Positions 46,195-54,162 are shown, counted from the stretch's first letter. The stretch is DNA of 64,000 nt from JACQFV01 sp964593585 (GCA_964593585.1 CAZQIZ010000014.1:1-64000), one strand, 5' to 3'. Translations and numbers: made by a program. Notes: generated from the letters alone by a model not told the origin.

Positions 46195-46842
46195 TCAATC
46201 GGCGGTGGGTTGGCCGCCGGCCCAGGAATCGGCCTCGCCCATGAGGTAGGTCTTGGCGCCACGTGTGCCGAGAATCCGCTCGAAGAGGGCGTTTTTGGCC
46301 TTGTCCGACGCCAGCCAGGACGTCGAGGCGGTGCGCACTACCAGAAGCGGCGCGGTGTCATACGCGAAGAAGTGGTGGTTGAATCCGGCGATCAGATCGC
46401 GCCAACGCGCCGGGTCGACATTCTTGTCCAGCGCACGCAGTGTCTCCAACAGGTCTTCTTCCGGTCCCTGCAGGTAGACAACCAGATCCAGCGTCACCGG
46501 CGGCGGGACAATCACCGCGGCGATCTTCTGGTAGAGCGTCCAATCCTTCTCCGCCAACAGCGCCCGTGCCCAGAGTCGATGGGTCTCGAAGATGTAGTCG
46601 GTGACAATCTGCTCGCGGAACAGGTCGGTGCCGATCAGGCCATGCGCCCAATTGTAGCGGTCGATCAGAATCTGCAGGAGCGATGACAGATGCGACGCGC
46701 GTCCGCCGGCCAGCGTCACCGGTTCCTCGGCGCAGGCGGCATACCAGCCGGGCTGGTTGCCGATCCATTGGGCAAACTCGGTGTGTCCCGAGCCGGGGAG
46801 TCCCTCGATGGCGATGAGGCGGCGGTTGGGGGGCGCGGTCAT
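46195..46842 (-). CDS. Deoxynucleoside kinase-like protein with altered P-loop
   Basis: A 215-residue protein of the deoxynucleoside kinase fold. The Walker A should read GxxGxGK(T/S) but is GLPGSGHT here (H20 replaces the ATP-binding Lys). Other family segments remain: LIDRYNWA, IVTDYIFETHRLWARALL, DWTLYQKIAAVI and DLVVYLQGPEEDLLETL. The lid arginines normally after that stretch (R-x-R) are not seen (LRALDKNVDP). Kinases of this type often neighbour folK. With Lys absent, phosphorylation is doubtful, and it may be a regulatory or structural relative. It lies between folK and panB. Confidence 0.8.
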   Translation of the reverse strand: MTAPPNRRLIAIEGLPGSGHTEFAQWIGNQPGWYAACAEEPVTLAGGRASHLSSLLQILIDRYNWAHGLIGTDLFREQIVTDYIFETHRLWARALLAEKDWTLYQKIAAVIVPPPVTLDLVVYLQGPEEDLLETLRALDKNVDPARWRDLIAGFNHHFFAYDTAPLLVVRTASTSWLASDKAKNALFERILGTRGAKTYLMGEADSWAGGQPTAD

Positions 46843-46851
46843 CGGGAATAA

Positions 46852-47421
46852 TCAGGTCCGGGGCGCGTACGTTGTCGGCAAGGTGTCGGCCACCACGCCG
46901 AGAATCTGGTCAGACGGCGGCAACGCCGCAAGCAGTTCCCGCATCGACAGCCCCAGTTCCGGATGGGTTTGTTCGGCGTCCAGGTCGCAAAGCGGACGCA
47001 GGACAAACTCGCGCTGGTGCATAAATGGATGGGGCACGACCAGGGTGTCGTTCTGGAAGACCAGATCGTCATACAGCAGGATGTCGAGGTCGATGGTGCG
47101 CGAACCGGTCCGTGCGCCGGCCCTTGCCCCGGCCGGAGCGGGGGAGCGCCCCAGCGCGATCTCGATCTCCTGCAAGACCGCCAGCAATTGCACCGGGGAG
47201 AGACAGACCTCCAGAGCGAAGACGGTGTTGAAGAAGTTGTCCGGTCCGGCCGGTCCGACCGGTCGTGTCTCGTAGATCGGGGCACAGCTCAGCGCGCGGA
47301 TCCCGGCGGTATCCTGCAGGCGGTGCGCCGCTTCAGCGATGTTTCCCATGCGGTCGCCGAGATTGGAGCCGGCGCCGACAAAGACTCGGCTGGGCCGGAA
47401 GCAGGGGTGGGCGGACTCCAT
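46852..47421 (-). CDS. folK: 6-hydroxymethyl-7,8-dihydropterin pyrophosphokinase
   Basis: FolK, about 189 residues, activates 6-hydroxymethyl-dihydropterin with ATP for dihydropteroate synthesis. Family segments: VFVGAGSNLGDRMGNI, ALSCAPIYETRPVGP, DNFFNTV, then SRTIDLDILLYDD (the metal-binding DxD) and VPHPFMHQREFVL. The ATG at 47421 overlaps the folB stop; a GTG one codon earlier (47424) is also possible. It follows folB, the enzyme that makes its substrate. Confidence 0.95.
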   Translation of the reverse strand: MESAHPCFRPSRVFVGAGSNLGDRMGNIAEAAHRLQDTAGIRALSCAPIYETRPVGPAGPDNFFNTVFALEVCLSPVQLLAVLQEIEIALGRSPAPAGARAGARTGSRTIDLDILLYDDLVFQNDTLVVPHPFMHQREFVLRPLCDLDAEQTHPELGLSMRELLAALPPSDQILGVVADTLPTTYAPRT

Positions 47422-47813
47422 CACGTCGCTTTGCGCCGTCTGGGTGCGGCGGGCTTGTCATGCGCCGAATCGTATTCGACTTCGATGTAATCGAGGTTGC
47501 CGGGAATCGGCGGGATACGTTTGCGCACCCGCACAACGACCCGTTTCGGCTTGAAATCGGCGAGCAACTTGGTGGCGATCCGTGTGGCCACGGTCTCCAG
47601 GAGGTTGAAACGGTTGCGCCCGACAATCTCCTCCACCACGGCGTAGACGCGGGTGTAGTTCTTGGTGTCGGCGAGTTTGTCGCTGCGGGCGGCGCGGGCG
47701 ATGTCGATGTCCAATTCGCAATCGACCTCGAAACGGCGGCCGGTCTCGCGTTCGGCCTTCGAGACGCCGTGATAGCCGTAGAAGGTCATGTTGTGCAGAC
47801 GGATGGTGGCCAC
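47421..47813 (-). CDS. folB: Dihydroneopterin aldolase
   Basis: FolB, about 130 residues, forms 6-hydroxymethyl-dihydropterin. Conserved start MATIRLHNMTFYGYHGVSKAE (first codon GTG), then ETGRRFEVDCELDIDI, YTRVYAVVEEIV, FNLLETVATRIA and VVVRVRKRIPPIPG. A Lys/Arg-rich C-terminal tail (PAAPRRRKAT) extends past the usual end. GTG at 47813 is chosen over 48140 because AGGA precedes it and the conserved domain starts there. It begins 8 bases after the aminotransferase-like gene and overlaps folK. Confidence 0.93.
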   Translation of the reverse strand: MATIRLHNMTFYGYHGVSKAERETGRRFEVDCELDIDIARAARSDKLADTKNYTRVYAVVEEIVGRNRFNLLETVATRIATKLLADFKPKRVVVRVRKRIPPIPGNLDYIEVEYDSAHDKPAAPRRRKAT

Positions 47814-47821
47814 GGGCGGTC

Positions 47822-49048
47822 CTATTTCTCGTCGGAGTGACGGCGCAGACGCGCGCCGATGTGGCGTGGGCGCGGCAGACGGCGCTGATAGATGCGGACA
47901 TGGCGGCGCCAGCGGTCGACGACCTTCTGCGCCAGCGCCGGGTCTTCGGGAATGGTGACGCGGATGTACCCTTCGCCGCCTTCGCCGAAATCGGTGCCCG
48001 GCGCGACGAGCACGCCGGTGCGGCGCAAAAGCCGGCGGCAAAAGGCCTCGGCCCCCACCCGGGCGCGCACCCGTACCCAGAGATAGGGGGAAGTCGCCGC
48101 CGCCATAGGTTCCCAGTCCAGTTCGCTCATCATCTCGCACAGCAAGCGATGCGACGGCGCCAGTCGCTCGAGGCGTGCGCGAATCGGCGCGTCCCCCTCC
48201 AGCAGCAGCCGACAGGCGGCGTTTACCATTCCCTGCGGCAGCGACCAGCGTCCCGCCTCGGTCAGGAAGGCGACCGCCGAAACCGCCTCGCGGTTGCCGG
48301 CCACCAGCGCCAGCGGCAGATCGGGACGACCGAAGTTGGTGTCGAGCGCGGCGATTTCGACGCCGACGCCGGTGGCGTACGACGCCGACAGAAACGACGG
48401 GGGCCGTGTCTGCGCGTCGTAGGGGAAGGCAAAGGCGGCATCGGAGACAACCAATGTCTGGTGCTTGCGCGCGAAGGCCACCGCCTCGGCAAAGAGGGTA
48501 GCATCGGCTTGAGCGGCGGTGGGGTTGTGCGGATAGGACAGCACAATCAACCGGGTCCGTCCGACCAGCCGTTCGGCCAGCGCCGCGAAACGGGGACGAT
48601 AGGCGCTGGCGTCGCTTAGATGGTACGGCACCACGCCGCCGCCGGCCATGACGATGGCGCCGCGGTAAAACGCTGCGCCCGGATCGGGCAGCAACGCCAT
48701 GTCTCCCGCCTCGACAAATGACAGCGAGAGCAGCGTCATGCCGATGACGGCATTGGGAACGAAGGTGATTTCGGATTCGGGGTCGAGCGTGACGCCGAAG
48801 CGATGCTCATACCAGTGCGCCGCCGCTTCCCGCAGCGCGGCAAGCTGCTCGGTCGTGGCCGGCTGCCATCCGGCGGCGTCCGTTCCGGTCGCGCTGATTT
48901 GACGGCCGGCGGAAACACGCGACAGGTCGATGATCTCGACGCCGCGGCGGCGCAGACGCTCGGCGATGCGCGCCAGATCCTGCGAGGGGACCGCCAGCCG
49001 CTGCAGACGGTCGGTCCGGTCGAGAAAGATGCGTCGTCCGATGCTCAC
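47822..49048 (-). CDS. Class I/II aminotransferase-like protein lacking the PLP lysine
   Basis: A 408-residue fold-type I aminotransferase homologue, closest in feel to DapL/aspartate-type enzymes. It keeps NAVIGMTLLSLSF, SYPHNPTAA (NPT motif), VVSDAAFAFPY (Asp for the PLP nitrogen) and a C-terminal substrate Arg in GYIRVTIPEDP. Where relatives have S-x-S-K before G-x-R-x-G, this reads AALDTNFGRPDLPLALVAGN (Thr near residue 236), so the Schiff-base Lys is missing. It is a likely pseudoenzyme or an enzyme with changed chemistry. Start is GTG at 49048, 3 bases after the aldolase-family stop, and it precedes folB, so it is part of the pterin cluster. Confidence 0.85.
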   Translation of the reverse strand: MSIGRRIFLDRTDRLQRLAVPSQDLARIAERLRRRGVEIIDLSRVSAGRQISATGTDAAGWQPATTEQLAALREAAAHWYEHRFGVTLDPESEITFVPNAVIGMTLLSLSFVEAGDMALLPDPGAAFYRGAIVMAGGGVVPYHLSDASAYRPRFAALAERLVGRTRLIVLSYPHNPTAAQADATLFAEAVAFARKHQTLVVSDAAFAFPYDAQTRPPSFLSASYATGVGVEIAALDTNFGRPDLPLALVAGNREAVSAVAFLTEAGRWSLPQGMVNAACRLLLEGDAPIRARLERLAPSHRLLCEMMSELDWEPMAAATSPYLWVRVRARVGAEAFCRRLLRRTGVLVAPGTDFGEGGEGYIRVTIPEDPALAQKVVDRWRRHVRIYQRRLPRPRHIGARLRRHSDEK

Positions 49049-49051
49049 AAC

Positions 49052-49795
49052 TCAGCCGCCATATCCCGAAGGTTTTCCGCCCGGCGCCGATGTGGTACCC
49101 ACCTGGCAGTGCCCGCAGACCGGAGTGGCGGCGCCGGCAAACCGCGAGTGCAGGTTCTGCGACAAGGCCAGCAATTCATCGACCTGCTTGCAAGTCAATT
49201 CATCCACCGAGCCGAGACTGCGCGCCAGGTGCACGATCATCGCGAAGCGCTCGACGGTCTCCATCTTACGGAACGCCGACTCCAAGTCGGGCCCCAATGT
49301 TAATACGCCGTGATTCTTTAGAAGGAAGGCATCGAACTTTTCGAGATAGCCCTCGATCGATGCGCCCACCTGCGGCGTCGACGGCGTGGCATACTCGGCC
49401 AGCGGCACCGCGCCGAGCGTGGCGACCACTTCCGGAAGGATGCAATCGGCCAGGGGGATGCCGGCGACGGCGAAGGCGGTGGCGTACGGCGGATGGGCAT
49501 GCACCGCCGCCATGACATCGGGACGCTTGCGCATCACGGTCAGATGCATGCCGTATTCGGTGCTGGGACGATTGCCGCCCTGCGACTTTTTCCCCTCGGG
49601 CGTGATGACCACCATGTCTTCGGGGTTCATGCGTCCCTTGCAGAATCCCGCCGGCGTGATGAGGATGTTGCCGTCGGGCAGACGGGCGGACAGGTTCCCC
49701 TCGGCGGCGACCACCAGCCCGCGGTCGTAGAGGCGACGGCCGATGTCGACCATCTCGCGGCGCAGGGCAAATGGCGATCTTGCAACTTGAACCAT
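49052..49795 (-). CDS. Class II aldolase/adducin family protein
   Basis: About 247 residues. Zn ligands are visible in AAVHAHPPYA (HxH) and KNHGVLTLG; a catalytic-type Glu lies in RPSTEYGMHL. N-terminal phosphate-binding segment is EGNLSARLPDGNILITPAG. Relatives are fuculose-1-phosphate aldolase and ribulose-5-phosphate epimerase types, so the substrate is probably a sugar phosphate. The C-terminal tail adds CGHCQVG, a CxxC not usual in the family. ATG at 49795 is preferred over 49831. First gene of the leftward folate/pantothenate cluster; whether it feeds that pathway is unknown. Confidence 0.88.
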   Translation of the reverse strand: MVQVARSPFALRREMVDIGRRLYDRGLVVAAEGNLSARLPDGNILITPAGFCKGRMNPEDMVVITPEGKKSQGGNRPSTEYGMHLTVMRKRPDVMAAVHAHPPYATAFAVAGIPLADCILPEVVATLGAVPLAEYATPSTPQVGASIEGYLEKFDAFLLKNHGVLTLGPDLESAFRKMETVERFAMIVHLARSLGSVDELTCKQVDELLALSQNLHSRFAGAATPVCGHCQVGTTSAPGGKPSGYGG

Positions 49796-49897
49796 CGCAA
49801 CAATTAAGACGGTCGCGCCGGGGTGAATCAATCGCTTTGTCAGTGGATTGCCAGACGGCTTGACCCCGGTCAGGGATATTCGTTAGTCTGTGGCACG

Positions 49898-50185
49898 ATG
49901 GACACCGGCCGTCCCCATTGCTGGAGTTGCGGCGAACCGTATGAGTTCGACGGCAAGATCGCGCGCGGCCAGGAATGCGAGAAATGCGCCGCCTGGCTGC
50001 GCTGCTGCCGCAACTGCCAGTTCTTCGATGAGTTTGCGCCCGGCCAGTGCCGCGAGCCGCAGGCCGATCTGCAGGCGGACAAGGAAGCCGCAAACGCCTG
50101 CGATTACTTCCGTCCCGCCGGCCTCGGACCCGCCTCGAAGTCAAGCAAATCCAAAAACGATTTCGACAATTTGTTTAAGGACTGA
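49898..50185 (+). CDS. Small Cys-rich zinc-ribbon protein
   Basis: A 95-residue protein. The N-terminal module has HCWSCGEPYEF and ECEKC, together CxxC-x(n)-CxxC, a zinc ribbon. This is followed by RCCRNCQFFDEFAPGQC and a last Cys in NACDYFRP, and then a Ser/Lys-rich tail ending NDFDNLFKD. The pattern recalls small uncharacterised zinc proteins of environmental bacteria. A possible promoter (TTGACC at 49860-49865, TTAGTC at 49883-49888, 17-bp spacing) precedes it. It diverges from the aldolase gene. Function unknown. Confidence 0.78.
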   Translation: MDTGRPHCWSCGEPYEFDGKIARGQECEKCAAWLRCCRNCQFFDEFAPGQCREPQADLQADKEAANACDYFRPAGLGPASKSSKSKNDFDNLFKD

Positions 50186-50219
50186 TCGGCGACGATCATC
50201 CGATTTTTGCAGACAGCGA

Positions 50220-50247
50220 TTGCGTTGCGGGCCGTCGCGTCTATATT
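50220..50247 (+). promoter_or_regulatory. Sigma70-type promoter of the small RNA
   Basis: TTGCGT (50220-50225) and TATATT (50242-50247) with a 16-bp spacer. Transcription would begin near 50254-50256, about 20 bases before the closing stem of the small RNA. Confidence 0.55.
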
Positions 50248-50254
50248 GCGATTG

Positions 50255-50485
50255 AGGCCGACGGAGAGATGCATTTGAAGAACCCTTTACAAATGTTCCA
50301 ATGAAGGCTGCCCCAGTCGGGTTGAGTTGCTTGCCGTGACCTCTGCCAAACGGAGTAGCGAGGACAAAAAACTCGATGCGGCTTTAAACCGCCTTTACCG
50401 TATTTGTGTGTTGTAGGCGTTCTTCAAATCGACTCTCTCGACTGGCCCACGCCGCCCCGGTGCAAACCGGGGCGGTTTGTTTTTT
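50255..50485 (+). ncRNA. Structured small RNA, 6S-like candidate
   Basis: A non-coding stretch with a promoter, an RNA-like fold and a strong terminator. The ends of its core pair perfectly over 11 bp: ATTTGAAGAAC (50273-50283) with GTTCTTCAAAT (50419-50429). Just inside, ACAAAT (near 50290) can pair with ATTTGT (near 50402). Internal hairpins include CTCTG-N5-CGGAG (50341-50355) and GCGG-N7-CCGC near 50378-50392. A long closing helix, a bubble and an inner stem, and a core of about 155 nt, recall 6S RNA, but I see no decisive sequence signature. SRP RNA and tmRNA signatures are absent. Confidence 0.65.
50452..50485 (+). terminator. Strong Rho-independent terminator
   Basis: Perfect 10-bp stem CCGCCCCGGT (50452-50461) with ACCGGGGCGG (50466-50475), GCAA tetraloop, then TTTGTTTTTT. 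It ends the small-RNA transcript ahead of the SDR gene. Confidence 0.92.
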
Positions 50486-50542
50486 GGGACACCGAAAGCG
50501 CGTTGATTCGCGATATTGGGTGGGCAACGAGAGGTTGTGGCC

Positions 50543-51241
50543 ATGAAAAGGAGCAAACGAACGGCCCTGGTGACCGGCGGCAACCGCGGCATCGGGCTGG
50601 AGGTGTGCGCGCAATTGTCCCGGAAGGGGCTTGATGTCATCCTCGCGGCGCGCAATCCCACCCTCGGCGAAAAGGCGATGGACCAACTGGAACGACGCGG
50701 CTTGCCGGTGGCATTGATTACTCTCGATGTCACCGACGCGCGCAGCATCGACCGTGCGCTGGCCCGGCTGGAGCGTCAGGGGATCGCGATCGATGTGCTG
50801 GTCAACAACGCCGGGGTCTATCCGCAGGGCAGCGCGCTTAGTTCACCGGAGGCGCATTTCCGCGAGACCATGGAAGCGCACTTCTTCGGGCCGCTACGTC
50901 TGTCGCGCGCCCTGATTCCCGGGATGCAGAAGCGCAAGTTTGGACGGATTGTGAATGTCTCCTCCGGCTCCGGCTCCTTCGGCGAGGGGCTGGAGGGCCC
51001 GGCGGCCTACTGCATTTCGAAGGCGGCGATGAACGCCTTCACTGTCAAACTGGCGGAGGCGGCGGGACGGTACATCAAGGTCAATACCCTCTGCCCGGGG
51101 TGGGTGCGCACACGCATGGGCGGACCGAGGGCGACACGGGGCGTGGTCAAGGGCGCCGAGACCATCATCTGGCTGGCCACACTGCCGGAGGATGGGCCAT
51201 CCGGCAAATTCTGGCGGGATAAGAAAGAGATAGCGTGGTGA
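50543..51241 (+). CDS. Short-chain dehydrogenase/reductase
   Basis: A 232-residue SDR oxidoreductase. Cofactor motif TGGNRGIG near the N terminus, NNAG, catalytic Ser in IVNVSSGSGS, catalytic YCISK (Tyr-x-x-x-Lys) and CPGWVRT. The sequence resembles carbonyl-reductase-like SDRs; NADPH preference is suggested by the Arg after the glycine motif but is not certain. ATG at 50543 is preferred over 50516. The substrate is unknown. Confidence 0.92.
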   Translation: MKRSKRTALVTGGNRGIGLEVCAQLSRKGLDVILAARNPTLGEKAMDQLERRGLPVALITLDVTDARSIDRALARLERQGIAIDVLVNNAGVYPQGSALSSPEAHFRETMEAHFFGPLRLSRALIPGMQKRKFGRIVNVSSGSGSFGEGLEGPAAYCISKAAMNAFTVKLAEAAGRYIKVNTLCPGWVRTRMGGPRATRGVVKGAETIIWLATLPEDGPSGKFWRDKKEIAW

Positions 51242-51332
51242 ATCTGCCGCGGTCCGCCAATGACCACGATGCGATCAACTCCACAGGGGCTGATCGCCCG
51301 CCACGCCGCATCATGCTCGCGTGGTCAACGGA

Positions 51333-52106
51333 CTAACGCGCGGCCTGGCTGCGCTGGCGCTGTTCCAGATAGATGAAGAAGCCGGCCTGCTCCAGCAAGT
51401 CGTGGTGCGGCCGCAGGAGGACATACAGTTCCTCCTCGGCCAGCGGGCGCTGTGTTTCCAGCGATTCGAGGAAGGCGTCGATCATCGCGGCGATGGCCTG
51501 CATGGTGGCGGCGTTGCCGGCGAGGGTCTGACCCTTGCGCACCTGCAGACGTCCGGCGGCATCGACCATGATGGCGTCGAGGGTGCCGTTGGTGTTGGCC
51601 GCTTCACGGGCCCTGCGCCAGTCGTTGGCCAAACGGAGCCGTCCGCGCGAATCGGCCAGCTGGTCGGTCAACGCGCCACAGGCGGTCACCAGGCGCAGAA
51701 TGGGTTCAGCGCCGTTGGCGGCGGTTCGGGTGGATGCGCCGCCACGCTGGTTGCCGGCCGGTGCGGCCGCGTCGCCCCCCTGCGCCAGCGCGCGGGCGAT
51801 CGAGCCAAACTTGGAGTTGACCACCTGTTCGCACTGACGGGTTTCGGTGTCGGGCAGGGTGGTGAGGAACAGCAGAAACTCGGGCTGATTGTACAGATGC
51901 ACGACTACGCGCTCAAAGCGCAGCGCCAGACGGGTGAAGCCGCGCAGGCGCTGGTAGGTGTTTGAAACCAGGTCGCGCAGGTACTGAGTGTGCCGGTCGC
52001 TGAAGGCGGCCGGGAACAGGTGCTCGATCTTCCCGGTGCGTTTGGCGATCACCGCCACGCCGGTCACGCCCGCCAGGGCGCGGATGTCAGACAGGATCTG
52101 TCGCAT
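51333..52106 (-). CDS. Roadblock/LC7-like protein
   Basis: A 257-residue soluble protein. Its N-terminal ~95 residues (VTGVAVIAKRTGKIEHLFP, RFERVVVHLYNQPEFLLFL) look like a roadblock/longin-type sensor fold. A variable Ala/Gly-rich linker (about 110-130) leads to an all-helical C-terminal part. It overlaps the end of the upstream gene (52087-52761) by 20 bases, so the two are translationally coupled. Roadblock proteins often control small GTPases, but no GTPase gene is nearby. Assignment is from pattern only. Confidence 0.55.
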   Translation of the reverse strand: MRQILSDIRALAGVTGVAVIAKRTGKIEHLFPAAFSDRHTQYLRDLVSNTYQRLRGFTRLALRFERVVVHLYNQPEFLLFLTTLPDTETRQCEQVVNSKFGSIARALAQGGDAAAPAGNQRGGASTRTAANGAEPILRLVTACGALTDQLADSRGRLRLANDWRRAREAANTNGTLDAIMVDAAGRLQVRKGQTLAGNAATMQAIAAMIDAFLESLETQRPLAEEELYVLLRPHHDLLEQAGFFIYLEQRQRSQAAR

Positions 52107-52761
52107 GGTAGACGGCCTCGAAGAATTCGGGGAAATCGCGGCGGAGGTGCTCCACGGTGGCCTCGGGATCGGTCATGATCCCGAAGGCGCGTCCCTTGAT
52201 CCGCGCGGTGATCAGGTTTTCGGCGCCGAAGTAGACGATCCCCTGTCGGAACTCGCCGACACGGATCACCGCCGGCATGCCGAAGACAATCTGCGACAGT
52301 GCTTCGAACTCGCGGTCCCATTCGCCGACCATGTCGCGGAATTGGGCGCGGTAGACGACCTTGCCTTCGTTATCGAATTCGCAGAAGGCCATGATGTAGG
52401 GCACCGTGCGCAGGACCTCTTCGATCGTGTCGCGGAAGGTCGGGGTCTCGTAGCCGGCCTGTGACGGCACGGTGACCGTGACTTGTCCGCTGGTGAACTC
52501 GGCGGCGCGTTCGGCCACCAGCGTCATGGTCGCCCTGTGTTGTTCGACGATGGTGGCTTCCAGCCGTTCGCGGTTTTCAGGCACGGCCAGATCATCGGAC
52601 CACTCGCGGTCGTTCTTGTGAACGATGCGGCCGTCCACGACCACCGAGGAGGTGATACGGGGACGCGGACGGGTGGCATATTCGGTCTGCACTTGCAGGA
52701 CCTTGTCGCCGTGCTTGTGATGGCCCAGTTGTCCGGGCGGGATGTAATCGACCGCTTCCAT
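52087..52761 (-). CDS. Conserved hypothetical protein coupled to a roadblock-like gene
   Basis: A 224-residue cytosolic protein with no signal peptide or membrane helix. It begins MEAVDYIPPGQLGHHKHG and has a beta-rich first half (LQVQTEYATRPRPRITSSVV), with helices and strands later (VEHLRRDFPEFFEAVYH). I recognise no family. The 20-base overlap with the roadblock-like gene and their shared promoter region opposite the gene at 52882 suggest that the two proteins form a complex. Confidence 0.7.
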   Translation of the reverse strand: MEAVDYIPPGQLGHHKHGDKVLQVQTEYATRPRPRITSSVVVDGRIVHKNDREWSDDLAVPENRERLEATIVEQHRATMTLVAERAAEFTSGQVTVTVPSQAGYETPTFRDTIEEVLRTVPYIMAFCEFDNEGKVVYRAQFRDMVGEWDREFEALSQIVFGMPAVIRVGEFRQGIVYFGAENLITARIKGRAFGIMTDPEATVEHLRRDFPEFFEAVYHATDPV

Positions 52762-52881
52762 TGCTCTCCCTGGTGACGGACGCTATCTTGCGACGCCCGA
52801 TGGACTTCGGGGCGACCTGCGCCCCCCATATCCAGGTTATCGAACTATTTCAGCCAAGGTTTAGCCGGAGAGAATGCCCCT

Positions 52882-54117
52882 ATGAGCCGATTTTCGACGA
52901 CCGTCAAAGCCGAAGGCCACTTGGTCGATTCCGGCACCCTGTCCGAAGCGATGGATCAGATTGTCCGCCGCGGCGGCACTTTTACCGTGCGCGAGTTCAA
53001 GCTGGGCGCGACCAACACCGAGGTCAGCCGTGTGGTGCTGGAAGTGGGCGCCGACAGCGAGAAAACGCTGCACGCGGTGATCGACAATCTGGTCGATCTC
53101 GGGTTTTACACTGACACGGTGGCGCGTTTGGCGCTCAGGAGGGCCCCCAAGGACGGCGCCGCGCCCGAGAGCTTCTATTCCACGACGAACCACGCGACCG
53201 AAATCCATCTGGCCGGCCGCTGGCGCCGGGTGGCGCGTCAGCGGATGGACGCCTGCGTGGTCGTGTCGGCGGATGGGCGGCATGCCGAGTGCCGCAAGCT
53301 GCGCGATGTGAGGAAGGGGGAGTGGATCGTCTGCGGGCATGACGGCATCCGCATCATCCCGGAATTCAAGGACCGCACCCGTTCGGATTTCGGCTTCATG
53401 GCCAGCGACGTGTCATCGGAAAAGAAGGTCGAATGGGTGGTGAGTCACCTCACCCGCTGGATCCGTGAGCGCGAAGGCAAATTGATCGTTGTGGCCGGGC
53501 CGGTGGTGATCCACACCGGCGGTGTCGAGCCACTGTCGCGCATCATCGCCGGCGGCTGGGTCGACGCCCTCCTGGCCGGCAACGCGCTGGCGGTGCATGA
53601 TGTCGAGCGCGCGCTCTATGGCACCTCGCTGGGGATCAACACCGACACCGGCGTGCCGGTTGAGCACGGCCACCAACATCACATGCGCGCCATCAATGCG
53701 ATCCGTCTGGCCGGCGATCTGAAACGGGCGGTGCGCAAGGGGGTGCTGCGCGCCGGCCTCATGCACGCCCTGATCAAACACAAAGTCCCCTATGTGCTGG
53801 CCGGGTCGATCCGTGATGATGGCCCGCTGCCCGATGTCATTACCGATATGAACGCGGCCCAGGAGGCCTATGCCAAGCATCTCGAGGGCGCTGAGATTGT
53901 CCTCATGCTCTCCTCGATGCTGCATTCGATCGGGGTGGGCAACATGCTGCCCTCGTGGGTGAAGACCGTCTGCGTCGACATCAACCCCTCGGTCGTCACC
54001 AAACTGGCCGACCGCGGCTCGCACCAGGCGATCGGCTGCGTGACCGACGTGGGTCTGTTCCTGCACCTGCTGGCGGATCAACTCGCGACAGCACGCAGCA
54101 GGCGGCCAAGTCGTTAA
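52882..54117 (+). CDS. TIGR00300-family LOR/SDH-domain protein (ornithine cyclodeaminase-like)
   Basis: A 411-residue protein of the TIGR00300 type. The N-terminal LOR/SDH-related domain (EGHLVDSGTLSEAMDQIV, FTVREFKLGATNTEVS) is followed by a Rossmann-like domain with VVAGPVVIHTGGVEPLSRII, ALLAGNALAVHDVE, GTSLGINTDTG and LAGSIRDDGPLPDV. Members include an archaeal ornithine cyclodeaminase unrelated to the mu-crystallin type, and the C-terminal part of cyanobacterial arginine-degrading AgrE; proline formation from ornithine is therefore plausible. ATG at 52882, GGAGAG about 10 bases upstream. Confidence 0.85.
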   Translation: MSRFSTTVKAEGHLVDSGTLSEAMDQIVRRGGTFTVREFKLGATNTEVSRVVLEVGADSEKTLHAVIDNLVDLGFYTDTVARLALRRAPKDGAAPESFYSTTNHATEIHLAGRWRRVARQRMDACVVVSADGRHAECRKLRDVRKGEWIVCGHDGIRIIPEFKDRTRSDFGFMASDVSSEKKVEWVVSHLTRWIREREGKLIVVAGPVVIHTGGVEPLSRIIAGGWVDALLAGNALAVHDVERALYGTSLGINTDTGVPVEHGHQHHMRAINAIRLAGDLKRAVRKGVLRAGLMHALIKHKVPYVLAGSIRDDGPLPDVITDMNAAQEAYAKHLEGAEIVLMLSSMLHSIGVGNMLPSWVKTVCVDINPSVVTKLADRGSHQAIGCVTDVGLFLHLLADQLATARSRRPSR

Positions 54118-54162
54118 TCGGCTGGTTTGAGCGTGGCCGCCAGGTTGACACCCCGCCGCACT

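Noticed and set aside
50255..50429. SRP (4.5S) RNA or tmRNA
   Set aside because: No GGAA-tetraloop SRP core and no tRNA-like ends with a tag reading frame.
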